Translations under genes and position numbers: made by a program
Part shown: one piece after another, positions 1 to 8,297 of the stretch
How the letters are laid out: each line of letters opens with the position of its first letter
Position numbering within the stretch: position 1 is the first letter of the stretch
The notes under the pieces: generated by a model
What the model saw: only the letters and a program-made list of their open reading frames with translations
Told to the model about the DNA's origin: nothing
The model's database searches: none
NCBI GenBank assembly: GCA_024743275.1
Contig: JANSWW010000002.1
Span: 62,001 to 126,000 of the forward strand
Source of the DNA: Alphaproteobacteria bacterium
GTDB taxonomy: Bacteria > Pseudomonadota > Alphaproteobacteria > JANSWW01
DNA length: 64,000 bases
Direction of reading: 5' to 3'

Positions 1-916
1 GTCCCTTTCCATGAACCAGCACAAAACCCGCCAAAACGGTGCAGGCCGCGATCAATCCGTCCACCCGATCGAGAAGACCGCCATGCCCCGGCAGCATCCC
101 GCCCGAATCCTTGAATTTGCAGTGCCGCTTGACGGCTGACTCCGCAAGATCGCCGGCTTGGGCGACCGCACTCAGCGCCATCGCCGCCAGGGCCAACATC
201 ACGGCCGTGCCCGCGGTCATCTGAACTTCCATGCCCCAACCGAAGAGAAGACTTGCGGCGACCCCGCCCAGCAGCCCACCGATGGCACCGGACCAGGTTT
301 TCTTCGGGCTGACCCTGGGCATCAGTTTCGGCCCGCCGACCGTCCGGCCGGCAAGATAAGCGGCGATGTCCGTCGCCCAGACGATGCCCAACAGCCATAG
401 GACGGTGAGACGGGCGGTCTCGTCGCCCTCCGCGCCGCGCAAGAGATCGAAGCAGACCACCGGCACCACGGCGATCACAATCGCCCCGCCGCGCAGACCC
501 TGGCGAGGCTTATGCCGTTCCAGGACCATGAGAACGAGTGTCCCGGCGAGGATCGCGACAACAGAGGGCAGCCAGCCATAGGCCGCCAGGGTGATGGTGG
601 CGACGCCGACCGCGAGACCGGCCGAGATCCAGGAAATCATGCTGTCGCTGCCGGTGAGCCTGGACCATTCCCGCGCCAGGGCGCCGGCGCTGAGGACGAG
701 CAGGATCTGCAGCGGAACACCGCCGTACCACACCAACGCCAGGACGGGCGGCAGGATCACGGCAGCGGTCATCGTCCGGCGCGCCAGATCGCCGAAACGC
801 CCGGCGCTTGCGCCGCGCGCGCTGTTTGGATCTTCCTGGCCGTTCGTCCCCGTCATGGCCGAACCCTCGCCCTCGACGCCGCCCCTGTCAAATCCGGGCT
901 TCTCAGATTCCGACAT
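1..916 (-). CDS. cdsA: Phosphatidate cytidylyltransferase (3' end cut by window edge)
   Basis: Makes CDP-diacylglycerol from phosphatidate and CTP at the inner membrane, the entry step to phospholipid synthesis. The reading frame is open from an ATG at 916 to the window edge, about 305 codons, so only the last few residues can be missing. An acidic N-terminal stretch is followed by alternating hydrophobic membrane segments. The CdsA signature lies near the end: an AQ-GDL-ES core, then KR, KDSG, PGHGG and DR-x-D, the metal and CTP binding region. It starts 15 bases after the uppS stop, as last gene seen of the rpsB-to-cdsA operon. Confidence 0.93.
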   Translation of the reverse strand, partial: MSESEKPGFDRGGVEGEGSAMTGTNGQEDPNSARGASAGRFGDLARRTMTAAVILPPVLALVWYGGVPLQILLVLSAGALAREWSRLTGSDSMISWISAGLAVGVATITLAAYGWLPSVVAILAGTLVLMVLERHKPRQGLRGGAIVIAVVPVVCFDLLRGAEGDETARLTVLWLLGIVWATDIAAYLAGRTVGGPKLMPRVSPKKTWSGAIGGLLGGVAASLLFGWGMEVQMTAGTAVMLALAAMALSAVAQAGDLAESAVKRHCKFKDSGGMLPGHGGLLDRVDGLIAACTVLAGFVLVHGKG

Positions 917-931
917 GTCCGTTCCGGAGGC

Positions 932-1687
932 TCAGCCGACGACCGCGCCGTAGCGCCGGTCGCGCCGACGATACTCGCCCACGGCGGCGGAGAGATCCCC
1001 CGCCGTGAAGTCCGGCCAGAGGGTGTCGACAAACATCAGTTCCGAATAGGCCGCTTGCCAGAGCAGGAAATTCGACAGCCTCTGCTCGCCGCTGGTGCGG
1101 ATGATGAGATCGGGATCCGGAATGTCGGCGGTCTGGAGACGAGCGGTCAACAGATCGGCGTCGATCGCGGACGGGTCTATTTTGCCTTCTGCGACCTCGT
1201 GCGCCAGCGCCCGGCACGCGTCGACCAGTTCGTTCTTCGCCCCGTAATTCAGCGCGATCATCAGATCCAGGGTGTCGTTGCCGGCCGTCAATGCCTCGGC
1301 ATGGTTGATCAGATCCAGGATATCACGGTCCAGACGGCTCCGGTCGCCGATGGCCCGCAGCCGCACGCCGTTGGCGTTGAGTTCCGCGACCTCCTTCCGG
1401 AGATAGCGGCGCAACAACCCCATCAGTTCGACGACCTCGTCCCTCGGCCGGCACCAATTCTCCGACGAGAAGGCGAACAGGGTCAGATAGCGGATACCGA
1501 GATCCGGGGCCGCCTTGACCACCTCGCGCACCGCGTCGGCGCCTTGGCGATGGCCGAACACCCGGGGAAGGCCCCGTTGCTGAGCCCAACGACCGTTGCC
1601 GTCCATGATGATCGCGACATGGCGCGCCTGTCTGGGCTGTTGGTCGGCCCCAACATTCATCGGCTGCCCCCCATCGATGCGATCCAT
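932..1687 (-). CDS. uppS: Isoprenyl transferase (undecaprenyl diphosphate synthase)
   Basis: Condenses isopentenyl diphosphate onto farnesyl diphosphate in cis to make the C55 carrier lipid for peptidoglycan and O-antigen. The 251-residue product has the MDGNGRW motif near residue 28 (catalytic Asp29), the FAFSSENW motif, and the C-terminal RTSGEQRLSNFLLWQ-type block of the family. An upstream ATG at 1777 would overlap frr, and the extra residues look unrelated to the family, so the ATG at 1687 is preferred; 1660 is another possible start. It lies between frr and cdsA, the usual alphaproteobacterial order. Confidence 0.95.
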   Translation of the reverse strand: MDRIDGGQPMNVGADQQPRQARHVAIIMDGNGRWAQQRGLPRVFGHRQGADAVREVVKAAPDLGIRYLTLFAFSSENWCRPRDEVVELMGLLRRYLRKEVAELNANGVRLRAIGDRSRLDRDILDLINHAEALTAGNDTLDLMIALNYGAKNELVDACRALAHEVAEGKIDPSAIDADLLTARLQTADIPDPDLIIRTSGEQRLSNFLLWQAAYSELMFVDTLWPDFTAGDLSAAVGEYRRRDRRYGAVVG

Positions 1688-1730
1688 CCCGTATCCATAT
1701 TCCCGGCCCTTTCCGGGCCCAACCTCAACG

Positions 1731-2288
1731 CTAGACCTGCATGATTTCCTGTTCTTTGGTCTGAAGCAGGTCGTCAACCCGGCCGACGGCGTCGTCGGTC
1801 TTCTTCTGAACGTCCTTTTCCCGCTTCTTCCGTTCGTCCTCGGAAATCTCGTTGTCCTTCTCGAGCCTTTTCAGCGCTTCCATCCCGTCCCGGCGAACAT
1901 TCCGGATCGAGACACGCGCCTGCTCGGCGTATTTCCCGGCCACTTTGATCAGATCTTTGCGGCGATCTTCTGTCAAAGGCGGGATATTGACTCGGATCGT
2001 CGTCCCTTCGGCCATGGGGTTGAGGCCGAGACCGGAGTCGCGGATCGCCTTCTCGACCGACTTGGTGTTGCCCTGATCCCAGACCTGGACCGACAGCATG
2101 CGCGGCTCCGGCACGGAGACGGACGCAACGGTGTTCAGCGGCATCATCGAGCCGTAGACTTCCACCTGGATCGGCTCCAGCAGGCTGGTCGAGGCGCGGC
2201 CGGTGCGCAGCCCGCCCAGTTCGTCCCTGAACACCTCGAAGGCGCCGTTCATCCGCCGTTCGATATCTTTGAGGTCATAGCCTGACAT
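1731..2288 (-). CDS. frr: Ribosome recycling factor
   Basis: Splits post-termination ribosomes together with EF-G. At 185 residues the protein is the normal family length and is recognisable throughout, from the N-terminal helix ([21 protein letters not shown]) to the helical end with [16 protein letters not shown]. The middle domain has the [12 protein letters not shown] stretch typical of RRF. It follows pyrH by 60 bases and precedes uppS by 43 bases, on the same strand, as part of the operon that begins at rpsB. Confidence 0.97.
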   Translation of the reverse strand: MSGYDLKDIERRMNGAFEVFRDELGGLRTGRASTSLLEPIQVEVYGSMMPLNTVASVSVPEPRMLSVQVWDQGNTKSVEKAIRDSGLGLNPMAEGTTIRVNIPPLTEDRRKDLIKVAGKYAEQARVSIRNVRRDGMEALKRLEKDNEISEDERKKREKDVQKKTDDAVGRVDDLLQTKEQEIMQV

Positions 2289-2348
2289 TTCTTGTTCTCC
2301 CTTTGATCGGCCGCAGCGGCGGCCGCTGACGACGTGCGGGCGGCCGGC

Positions 2349-3071
2349 CTAGCGGTCGGTGATGATCGTGTACCGGCCGTTGCCGCCGACGACCTCTTTG
2401 AACGCGCCCTTGTTGTGAATGGAAAACACGAGAATTGGAATGCGGTTTTCCCGGCATAGCGAAATCGCGGACGCATCCATCACTTTAAGATCCCGCGACA
2501 ACACCTCGAGATACCCCAATTTTTCATAACGCTCGGCCGTCGGCTCCTTCTCCGGATCGGCGGAGTAGACGCCGTCGACCTTGGTCGCCTTCAACAGCGC
2601 GTCGCACCCCATTTCGGCCGCCCGGAGCGCGGCGGCCGTATCGGTCGTGAAGAAGGGGTTGCCGGTGCCCGCACCGAAGATCACGACCCTGCCGCGTTCC
2701 ATATGGCGGATGGCCCGGCGCCGGATATAGGGCTCGCACACGGCTTCGATCTGGATCGCCGACTGGACCCGGGTCGGGACCTCGATGCGTTCGAGGGCGG
2801 CCTGCATCGACAGACAGTTAATGACGGTGGCGAGCATGCCCATATAGTCGGCGTTCGCCCGCTCCATCCCGGCGGCGGCGGAACTCACGCCCCGGAAGAT
2901 GTTGCCCCCGCCGATCACCACACAAACCTCGCCACCCATGTCATGGACGGTTTTGATCTCGTTGGCGACCTGATCGACCATGACGGGGTCCAGGCCGTAG
3001 TCCCTGTCTCCCATCAGCGCCTCACCGGAAATCTTCATCAACACCCGGCGATAGGCTGGCCGCGCCATCAT
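2349..3071 (-). CDS. pyrH: UMP kinase
   Basis: Phosphorylates UMP to UDP with ATP, a step in pyrimidine nucleotide synthesis that is allosterically controlled by GTP and UTP in this bacterial hexameric family. The 240-residue product has the KISGEALMG nucleotide motif near the N-terminus and the [10 protein letters not shown] loop. It ends with the [19 protein letters not shown] tail. Two adjacent ATGs (3071 and 3068) are equally good starts; the longer reading from 3086 adds residues outside the family. It lies between tsf and frr. Confidence 0.96.
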   Translation of the reverse strand: MMARPAYRRVLMKISGEALMGDRDYGLDPVMVDQVANEIKTVHDMGGEVCVVIGGGNIFRGVSSAAAGMERANADYMGMLATVINCLSMQAALERIEVPTRVQSAIQIEAVCEPYIRRRAIRHMERGRVVIFGAGTGNPFFTTDTAAALRAAEMGCDALLKATKVDGVYSADPEKEPTAERYEKLGYLEVLSRDLKVMDASAISLCRENRIPILVFSIHNKGAFKEVVGGNGRYTIITDR

Positions 3072-3126
3072 GGTCCACTCCCCCATTCGGTCTTCAAGGA
3101 TACATCGACAATCGGTCCATAAACGA

Positions 3127-3154
3127 ACGGGCGCCTACCATAAGGGGCGCCCGT
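3127..3154 (-). terminator. Probable intrinsic terminator/attenuator after tsf
   Basis: A perfect 9-bp GC-rich inverted repeat (ACGGGCGCC and GGCGCCCGT around a 10-base loop) lies 48 bases after the tsf stop, reading on the minus strand. It is followed by a short T-containing run (TCGTTTATGG). It may limit read-through from rpsB-tsf into pyrH. The T tract is weak, so partial termination is more likely than full. Confidence 0.5.
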
Positions 3155-3201
3155 CCGGCAGGGAAGCCGCGATACGGCCCCGCCCGCAAATCCACCTGTT
3201 T

Positions 3202-4131
3202 TTAGGACTTGCCGGCCGCCGCGGCGACCTCGGCGGCAAAGTCGTCCTCTTCCTTCTCGATGCCCTCGCCCAGCGCGAAGCGCTCGAACGCCGCCAGCTT
3301 GACCGACGTGCCGAGATCCTTGCCGAGCTGGTCGACCACGTCGCCGACGCGGGTCTTGCCGTCGATCACGAAGGCCTGCTCCAGCAGGACCACTTCCTGA
3401 TAGAACTTGCGGATCCGGCCTTCGACCATCTTTTCGATGATGTTCTCCGGACGGCCCGACGCTTTGGCCTGGTCGACCAGGACGCTCCGCTCCCGCTCGA
3501 CGGCGGCCGGATCGAGACTGTCGACATCGAGGGACTGCGGCGCGATGGCGGCGACATGCATGGCGACCTGCTTGCCGAGTTCGGCCAGCTTCGCCTTATC
3601 GCCGTCGGAGGCGATGCCGACGAGGACGCCGATCTTCCCGAGGCCCGGTGCGGCCTGGGCGTGGACATAGGCGGCGACGTCACCCGGGCTCGCCTCGATG
3701 ACGGCGGTGCGGCGCAGGTTCATGTTCTCGCCGATGGTGGCGATGAGGTGCGTCAGTTCCTCGGCGACCGTGCGGCCCGTGCCCGGGTAGTCGAGGCCCT
3801 TCAGCGCCTCGATATCGCCGCCGGCGTTGAGCGACAGCTCGGCGACGGTCTTGACGAACTGCTGGAAATGCTCGTTGCGGGCGACGAAATCGGTCTCGGA
3901 GTTGACCTCGACCATCGCCGCCTTGCCGTCGGCCTGGGCGACACCGACGAGGCCTTCGGCCGCGACCCGGCCGGACTTCTTCTGCGCCGCCGCAAGACCC
4001 TTCGTGCGCAGCCAGTCCACCGCCGCGTCGACGTCACCGCCGGTTTCGGTCAGGGCCTTCTTACAATCCATCATGCCAGCGCCGGACTTTTCGCGAAGTT
4101 CCTTAACAAGCGCTGCTGTAATTGCCGCCAT
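3202..4131 (-). CDS. tsf: Translation elongation factor Ts
   Basis: Nucleotide exchange factor that regenerates EF-Tu-GTP. The product is 309 residues, within the family range. The N-terminal UBA-like domain ([19 protein letters not shown], residues about 8-26) is followed by the SETDFVARN motif that contacts EF-Tu. Two repeated subdomains follow, and then a short lysine-ending tail. A good Shine-Dalgarno (GGGGAAG) precedes the ATG at 4131. It is separated from rpsB by about 220 bases that hold a hairpin and a small tandem repeat, described separately. Confidence 0.97.
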   Translation of the reverse strand: MAAITAALVKELREKSGAGMMDCKKALTETGGDVDAAVDWLRTKGLAAAQKKSGRVAAEGLVGVAQADGKAAMVEVNSETDFVARNEHFQQFVKTVAELSLNAGGDIEALKGLDYPGTGRTVAEELTHLIATIGENMNLRRTAVIEASPGDVAAYVHAQAAPGLGKIGVLVGIASDGDKAKLAELGKQVAMHVAAIAPQSLDVDSLDPAAVERERSVLVDQAKASGRPENIIEKMVEGRIRKFYQEVVLLEQAFVIDGKTRVGDVVDQLGKDLGTSVKLAAFERFALGEGIEKEEDDFAAEVAAAAGKS

Positions 4132-4159
4132 GGTTCTTCCCCATTTTGATCGTGTCAGG

Positions 4160-4186
4160 TCGTACTGCTCGTACGTCTCGTACTGG
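4160..4186. repeat. Three 9-bp tandem repeats in the tsf leader
   Basis: Three adjacent copies of a 9-bp unit (TCGTACTGC, TCGTACGTC, TCGTACTGG on the plus strand) lie 29-55 bases upstream of the tsf start. They are in the untranslated leader between rpsB and tsf. No function is evident. Confidence 0.7.
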
Positions 4187-4275
4187 TCACCATATCGCCG
4201 GGCTGTTGCGATCCCGTGACAGCGCGCTGTTTCGCGCCGTCCAGGGCCCGATTCGGCCCGGGCACCTAATCAAAC

Positions 4276-4308
4276 GGCGGACCGGCCTGGTGAAAGGGCC
4301 GATCCGCC
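4276..4308 (-). terminator. Hairpin between rpsB and tsf
   Basis: An imperfect 12-bp GC-rich stem (GGCGGACCGGCC against GGCCGATCCGCC, one mismatch) lies about 42 bases downstream of the rpsB stop on the minus strand. It is followed by GTTTGATT. The rpsB-tsf intergenic region is a known attenuation site in other bacteria, so this is read as a partial terminator. Confidence 0.5.
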
Positions 4309-4349
4309 GCCGTAACACGTCCCGCGCAGAGCCGGTTTGGCTTTGGCGG

Positions 4350-5201
4350 TTAGGCGTTCGCGGTCTCTTCCGGCTTGGCTTCCTCGACCGTCGGCTCCTG
4401 GACCGGAGCCTCGGCGGTGGGCACCTCGGCGACCTCGGCGGCGGGCGCCTCGGCCGGCAGATCCTCGACCGGGTTCTCGCTCTCGCCGATGTCCTCGCCG
4501 GAGGCCGACATCTCGGCCTGCAGACCGGAGAGCACCGACTTGGCGGCGAGATCGCAATAGAGGTTGATCGCCCGCATCGCGTCGTCGTTGCCCGGAACCG
4601 GGAAGCTGACGCCGTCCGGATCGGAGTTGGAATCGAGGATGGCGATCACCGGAATACCGAGCTTGTTGGCTTCCTCGATGGCGATCGATTCCTTGTTGGT
4701 GTCGATCACGAAGATGATGTCCGGCAGGCCGCCCATGTCGCGGATCCCGCCCAGCGCGGTTTCCAGCTTGTCCCGCTCGCGGGTCAGGCTCAGGAGTTCG
4801 CGCTTGGTGAGGCCGAGATTCTCCTGGGACAGGCGCTCGTCGAGTTCCTTGAGACGCTTGATCGAGTTGGAGATGGTCTTCCAGTTGGTCAGCATGCCGC
4901 CGAGCCAGCGGTGGTTGACATAGTACTGGCCGCAGCGCTTGGCGGCGTCGGCGATCACCTCGGCGGACTGGCGCTTGGTGCCGACGAACAGCACACGGCC
5001 GCCCTGGGCCGTCACGTCGCGCATGGCCAGCAGCGCGCGGTGCAGCAGCGGCACGGTCTCGGCCAGGTTGATGATGTGAACGCCGTTGCGCTTACCGAAG
5101 ATGTACTGTTCCATCTTCGGGTTCCAGCGACGGGTATGGTGACCGAAGTGCACGCCCGCTTCGAGAAGCTGGCGCATGGTGAAATGCGGCAGAGAAGACA
5201 T
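4350..5201 (-). CDS. rpsB: 30S ribosomal protein S2 with acidic C-terminal tail
   Basis: Small-subunit protein S2, needed for S1 docking and translation initiation. The 283-residue product matches the family from [22 protein letters not shown] onward, including [11 protein letters not shown] and GGMLTNWKT. From about residue 235 it continues into a tail of alternating Ala, Glu, Pro and Val, an extension seen in many alphaproteobacterial S2 proteins and longer than in E. coli. It heads the operon with tsf, pyrH, frr, uppS and cdsA. Confidence 0.97.
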   Translation of the reverse strand: MSSLPHFTMRQLLEAGVHFGHHTRRWNPKMEQYIFGKRNGVHIINLAETVPLLHRALLAMRDVTAQGGRVLFVGTKRQSAEVIADAAKRCGQYYVNHRWLGGMLTNWKTISNSIKRLKELDERLSQENLGLTKRELLSLTRERDKLETALGGIRDMGGLPDIIFVIDTNKESIAIEEANKLGIPVIAILDSNSDPDGVSFPVPGNDDAMRAINLYCDLAAKSVLSGLQAEMSASGEDIGESENPVEDLPAEAPAAEVAEVPTAEAPVQEPTVEEAKPEETANA

Positions 5202-5322
5202 CTAAATTCCTTTGTCTTTACCGGTTAAGCCTCCGCGGACCGTCCATCTCCCTTCCGGAAGACACCGGAGCGAGGGCGCACAGAGTGGCCCCCGCAAAGT
5301 CCGCGTGCGAAGTGTGCGTGGA

Positions 5323-5349
5323 TGTATAGGACCGATCCGGTCTTGACAA
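5323..5349 (-). promoter_or_regulatory. Candidate rpsB promoter
   Basis: On the minus strand, about 120 bases upstream of rpsB, TTGTCA is followed 15 bases later by TATACA. The spacer contains the inverted repeat GACCG-GAT-CGGTC. The spacing is short for a sigma-70 promoter, so this is tentative. The rest of the gene-free stretch 5202-5547 is pyrimidine-rich (CCCCTCTTG occurs twice), has a small CGGGCG/CGCCCG hairpin at 5411-5425, and shows no convincing ORF. Confidence 0.33.
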
Positions 5350-5547
5350 CCCCCCTCTTGCCCCCCCGTCTTGGCCCTCCCCCTCTTGGGAATGCCGAGG
5401 GCCGGATCGCCGGGCGGAGCGCCCGTTGCCCCTGGCGGAAACGGACGGGGGCGGGAAACCTTGCCTCGGCTTGCGGAGTGACAGAGACGCGGGGGCGTGG
5501 CAATTTCAACCCATAGCATCCGTATATAACCCGCCCTTTACCCGACG

Positions 5548-7131
5548 ATGAGTCCCATGCCCGCCGACATCCCGCCGCCGCCTGAAGACTTCGAGGATAT
5601 CGATGCGGTCCAGGCGTGGTTGGAAGGGCAGGACAGGTCCTGGTCCATCGCCCTCGCCGCCCGGTCGGCCCTACGGGCGTTGCCCTTCGTCGGGCAGGCC
5701 ATGTCTTCTCCCGGTGCCGATCCGGTCAAGGCTGCCGATGCCATCGTATCGCCGATGTTTCGTGCTAGCGCATTGCCATGGCTTGCGGGCACTTGGCCAA
5801 GCCATGGCAATGATCTTCGGCCCGCCGCCGATTCCGCCGATTCCGCCGCCCTTTCCGCCGCCTTTTCCGCCGCCCTTTCCGCCCTTTCCGCCGATTCCGC
5901 CGCCCTTTCCGCCGCCCTTTCCGCCGCCCGGTCGGATTGCCTGGCCCTGCGGGATGGGACCACGGCACCGGCCCTCCTACGGCGGCCGCTGTGGCCGGAC
6001 GGCAGCCCGGAGGTGGCAGGGGAAGCCTGGTCGGCCCTCGCCGAAGCGCTGCGGGGCCTCGATGCGGGGTGGGAGGTCTGGACGGGGTGGTACGAGGCGC
6101 GGCTCCGCGGGCAGGAATGGGCCGAGGCGAACGGCCTGCCGCTGATCCGCGAGTTGGAGATCCGGCGGGCCACCCTGAAAGACGACCCGGCGGATTTCAA
6201 CCCGGACGACGCCCTCTGGAAACAGGGACCGGCCGCCGTGAACGCGCGGATTCGCCAGATCGAGCAAGAGTACGACTATCCGCGCCGGAGGATGCCTGAA
6301 CCGGTGCAGGACGTCCGTGCGGCCGTGGAATTCGACGAATTGGCGGACGGGCGGATCGGTGTTTCGGGCGGGTTCGGAAGTGAACCGGACCTATCCCCAC
6401 CGCATTCCGCGAGCGATCTTGCCAACCGTTTGGAAGCGTGCCGGGAAGCCGCCGCGGACCTGATCGACGAGATCGACAGCCGCCCGCGGAATTTTCCGAA
6501 AGACGACTACACGAAACGGCTGCGGCGCTATGGCGACCGGTTGCCGACCGATGAGACCGGGAATTTCTATGGCGCCAACATGGCCATGGTGCAGGTGCAC
6601 CGCTTGCTGAGGAGCCATCTGGACGAACTTCCCAACGAGATTGCGGTCGATCTCTCCTCCCTGATCGCCCTTCATATCGAAACGCGCCGCTACTACCCGG
6701 GATTCATCGTTCTTGAGGACACCGTCCGCCATAGCCCGGTGACAGACCGCGCCCCACAGCAAGAAATCGAGGCGATCCTGACGGCCATTCGCGACGACGA
6801 GTCAGGGCTTTTCGACGAAGAGGTGCCCCGTGCCCTCGACGAAGCGGTGGCGGGAAACGGATCGCCCGGCCTAACCGCGCTCGTCGCCAGCCGCGACGAT
6901 GCGCTGTTGCCGCCCAGGGATTCGGCGCTCGAACTCGATCCCGACATGGTGCGGGACTACGATGTCGTCACCCGGATCAACAGTCTCTACCGGGTCCTCA
7001 GAAAGAAGGGGAAGAAAGCGAAACTGCCGGATGCTTCCAAAGAGGACGTCAGCGCCGTCGCGGCATCCTATACCATCGCCGAAGCGCTCGCCCCGGTACT
7101 GAGCTGGCTTCTGCGATTTCTCGGGATGTGA
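5548..7131 (+). CDS. Hypothetical protein with Ser-Ala repeat and WEVWTGWYEARL block
   Basis: Function unknown. The 527-residue product begins with a short acidic segment (AVQAWLEGQDRSWSIALAAR). It then runs through a low-complexity stretch of Ala-Ser-Ala units (residues about 94-130) encoded by TCCGCC-rich repeats. After that comes PLWPDGSPE, WEVWTGWYEARLRG and a GPAAVNARI motif, an arrangement I recall from uncharacterised alphaproteobacterial proteins. The C-terminal half is mostly helical and charged, with no signal peptide or obvious catalytic motif. It stands alone between the rpsB operon and the nitrile hydratase genes, and an AT-rich TATATAAC lies just upstream of its start. Confidence 0.75.
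   Translation: MSPMPADIPPPPEDFEDIDAVQAWLEGQDRSWSIALAARSALRALPFVGQAMSSPGADPVKAADAIVSPMFRASALPWLAGTWPSHGNDLRPAADSADSAALSAAFSAALSALSADSAALSAALSAARSDCLALRDGTTAPALLRRPLWPDGSPEVAGEAWSALAEALRGLDAGWEVWTGWYEARLRGQEWAEANGLPLIRELEIRRATLKDDPADFNPDDALWKQGPAAVNARIRQIEQEYDYPRRRMPEPVQDVRAAVEFDELADGRIGVSGGFGSEPDLSPPHSASDLANRLEACREAAADLIDEIDSRPRNFPKDDYTKRLRRYGDRLPTDETGNFYGANMAMVQVHRLLRSHLDELPNEIAVDLSSLIALHIETRRYYPGFIVLEDTVRHSPVTDRAPQQEIEAILTAIRDDESGLFDEEVPRALDEAVAGNGSPGLTALVASRDDALLPPRDSALELDPDMVRDYDVVTRINSLYRVLRKKGKKAKLPDASKEDVSAVAASYTIAEALAPVLSWLLRFLGM
5771..5812. repeat. Perfect 15-bp inverted repeat inside a coding region
   Basis: CATTGCCATGGCTTG at 5771-5785 is exactly complementary to CAAGCCATGGCAATG at 5798-5812, separated by 12 bases. 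It lies inside the hypothetical gene at 5548-7131, just before its microsatellite. It would form a strong hairpin in mRNA or single-stranded DNA. Confidence 0.9.
5828..5935. repeat. TCCGCC-based microsatellite in a coding region
   Basis: About 108 bases consist almost only of CCGCC blocks separated by CTTT, TTTT or GATT. They form irregular 6-, 9- and 12-base units. Unit lengths are multiples of three, so expansion or loss keeps the frame. In the gene's frame it encodes Ala-Ser-Ala repeats; another plus frame reads Pro-Phe-Pro and the minus strand reads Arg-Lys-Gly. Confidence 0.9.
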
Positions 7132-7150
7132 CCGCGCTCCGCAGTCCGAC

Positions 7151-7313
7151 CCTCCCCTTGCGAAGGGGCGGCTTTGCCCCCTCACCCTAGCCCTCTCCCA
7201 ACCGGGAGAGGGAACTCGACCGCGACGCCATGAAACACCTCTCCCACTGGGAGAGGTCCGAGCGCAAGCGAGGGGTGAGGGTGCCCCAAGCATCCTCCCC
7301 TTATGAAGGGGAG
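7151..7313. repeat. Nested palindromic intergenic repeat
   Basis: Four short hairpins are arranged as two mirrored pairs. CCCCTT-GC-GAAGGGG (about 7154-7168) mirrors CCTCCCCTT-ATG-AAGGGGAGG (7294-7313). Two CCTCTCCC/GGGAGAGG hairpins (7192-7212 and 7239-7256) lie inside. CCCTCACCC near 7180 pairs with GGGGTGAGGG near 7272. The whole element is therefore one large imperfect inverted repeat, like the REP-type elements found between genes in many proteobacteria. Its right arm overlaps the 3' end of the nitrile hydratase alpha-like gene. Confidence 0.8.
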
Positions 7314-7993
7314 GTTTTGCGGTCCACCACCGCGACGCCGATCATGGTGTCCCGGCCGACCAGGCCGGCGAGGTCCTCCTCGCTCATGCCTTCGGTACCG
7401 GCCGGGCGCCTGGGCAGCACCATATAGCGCATGTCGGCGGTCGAATCGTGGACGCGCAGGGTGACGTCGGCCGGAATCTCGGTTCCGAATTCCTTAAGGA
7501 CCGTCCGCGGCTCCTTGACCACCCGGCTGCGATAGGCGCGCTGCTTGTACCAATCCGGCGGGACCCCGAGCAGCATCCGCGGATAGCAGCTGCACAGCGT
7601 GCAGACGATGACGTTGTGGACCTCGTCCGTGTTCTCGACGACCACCAGCTTGGTCGGTCCCATCTTGATGCCGAGTTCCTCGACCGCCTCGGTGCCATTC
7701 TTCAGCAGCCGCTCCTTGAAGTCGGGATCGACCCAGGCGCGGGCCGTGACCCTGGCCCCACCCTCCGGCGAGCGGCGATCCATCGCCTCGACCGTCTGGC
7801 GGACCTCCTCCGGCGTGATGATCCCTTTTTCGATCAAAAGCTCACGGACCGCGATCTCGAGCTTTTTGTAGTAGGTCAGCTCGTCCGGGATATCCGGGCG
7901 GAAGGTCTTGCTGTGATCATGCCCGTGGTCATGATCGTGCCCGTGGTCATGATCGTGGTGATGGTCATGCCCATGGTCGTGCGGATGCGACAT
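7301..7993 (-). CDS. Nitrile hydratase alpha / thiocyanate hydrolase gamma-like subunit, His-rich N-terminus
   Basis: Metal-binding subunit of the nitrile hydratase/thiocyanate hydrolase family, which hydrates nitriles to amides or thiocyanate to carbonyl sulfide and ammonia. The metal site VCTLCSC is intact (C131, C134, S135, C136 of 230). Thr at the second position of the site marks the cobalt type; iron enzymes usually have Ser. The first 27 residues hold 14 His interleaved with Asp and Gly, a tail not normal for the family and a possible metal-binding segment. The last residues after VAVV (DRKTSPS) are encoded by the arm of a palindromic repeat. It ends a tight three-gene unit with the two beta-like halves. 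Substrate cannot be told from sequence. Confidence 0.9.
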   Translation of the reverse strand: MSHPHDHGHDHHHDHDHGHDHDHGHDHSKTFRPDIPDELTYYKKLEIAVRELLIEKGIITPEEVRQTVEAMDRRSPEGGARVTARAWVDPDFKERLLKNGTEAVEELGIKMGPTKLVVVENTDEVHNVIVCTLCSCYPRMLLGVPPDWYKQRAYRSRVVKEPRTVLKEFGTEIPADVTLRVHDSTADMRYMVLPRRPAGTEGMSEEDLAGLVGRDTMIGVAVVDRKTSPS

Positions 7994-7996
7994 GGC

Positions 7997-8296
7997 TCAG
8001 GCTCCCTTTTCCGCCGGCGTCAGCCAGTGGTCGTAAAGTTCGATGTCGATGCTGTCCTCGGCCGGCCCCTCGTAGTCGGGCCAGATATCCGTCTGCAGGA
8101 AGCGGACCCGATACATGGATTTCTCCGGCAGGCCGTCCCGGCCCATAGCCAGTTCCTCCGGATTGGGGAATCTCCCGCAGACCCGCTCGACGACGCCGGA
8201 CTTGCCCTTGCAATAGGTCGGCGTGCGGACATGGCCCATGGGGGCGGCGTCGACCACGGTCACCGGGTCGCCCGGCTGGAAGCGATGCTGGGCCAT
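7997..8296 (-). CDS. Nitrile hydratase beta C-terminal half / thiocyanate hydrolase alpha-like subunit
   Basis: The 99-residue product corresponds to the SH3-like C-terminal domain of the nitrile hydratase beta subunit. It has FQPGDPVTV near the start, a GHVRTPTYCKGKSGVVER segment, and YRVRFLQTDIWPDYEG, where the beta family has a V-R-F-x-x-x-x-L/I-W pattern. In ordinary nitrile hydratases this is fused to the N-terminal half; here it is a separate gene, as in thiocyanate hydrolase and toyocamycin nitrile hydratase. The ATG at 8296 lies one base after the upstream stop (an ATG at 8305 would overlap it), and its stop is 3 bases before the alpha-like gene. Confidence 0.88.
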   Translation of the reverse strand: MAQHRFQPGDPVTVVDAAPMGHVRTPTYCKGKSGVVERVCGRFPNPEELAMGRDGLPEKSMYRVRFLQTDIWPDYEGPAEDSIDIELYDHWLTPAEKGA

Positions 8297-8297
8297 A

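Noticed and set aside
5603..6145. Overlapping frame reading a Pro-Phe-Pro repeat
   Set aside because: It is a by-product of the TCCGCC microsatellite; the frame at 5548 has a conserved block beyond the repeat and a plausible start.
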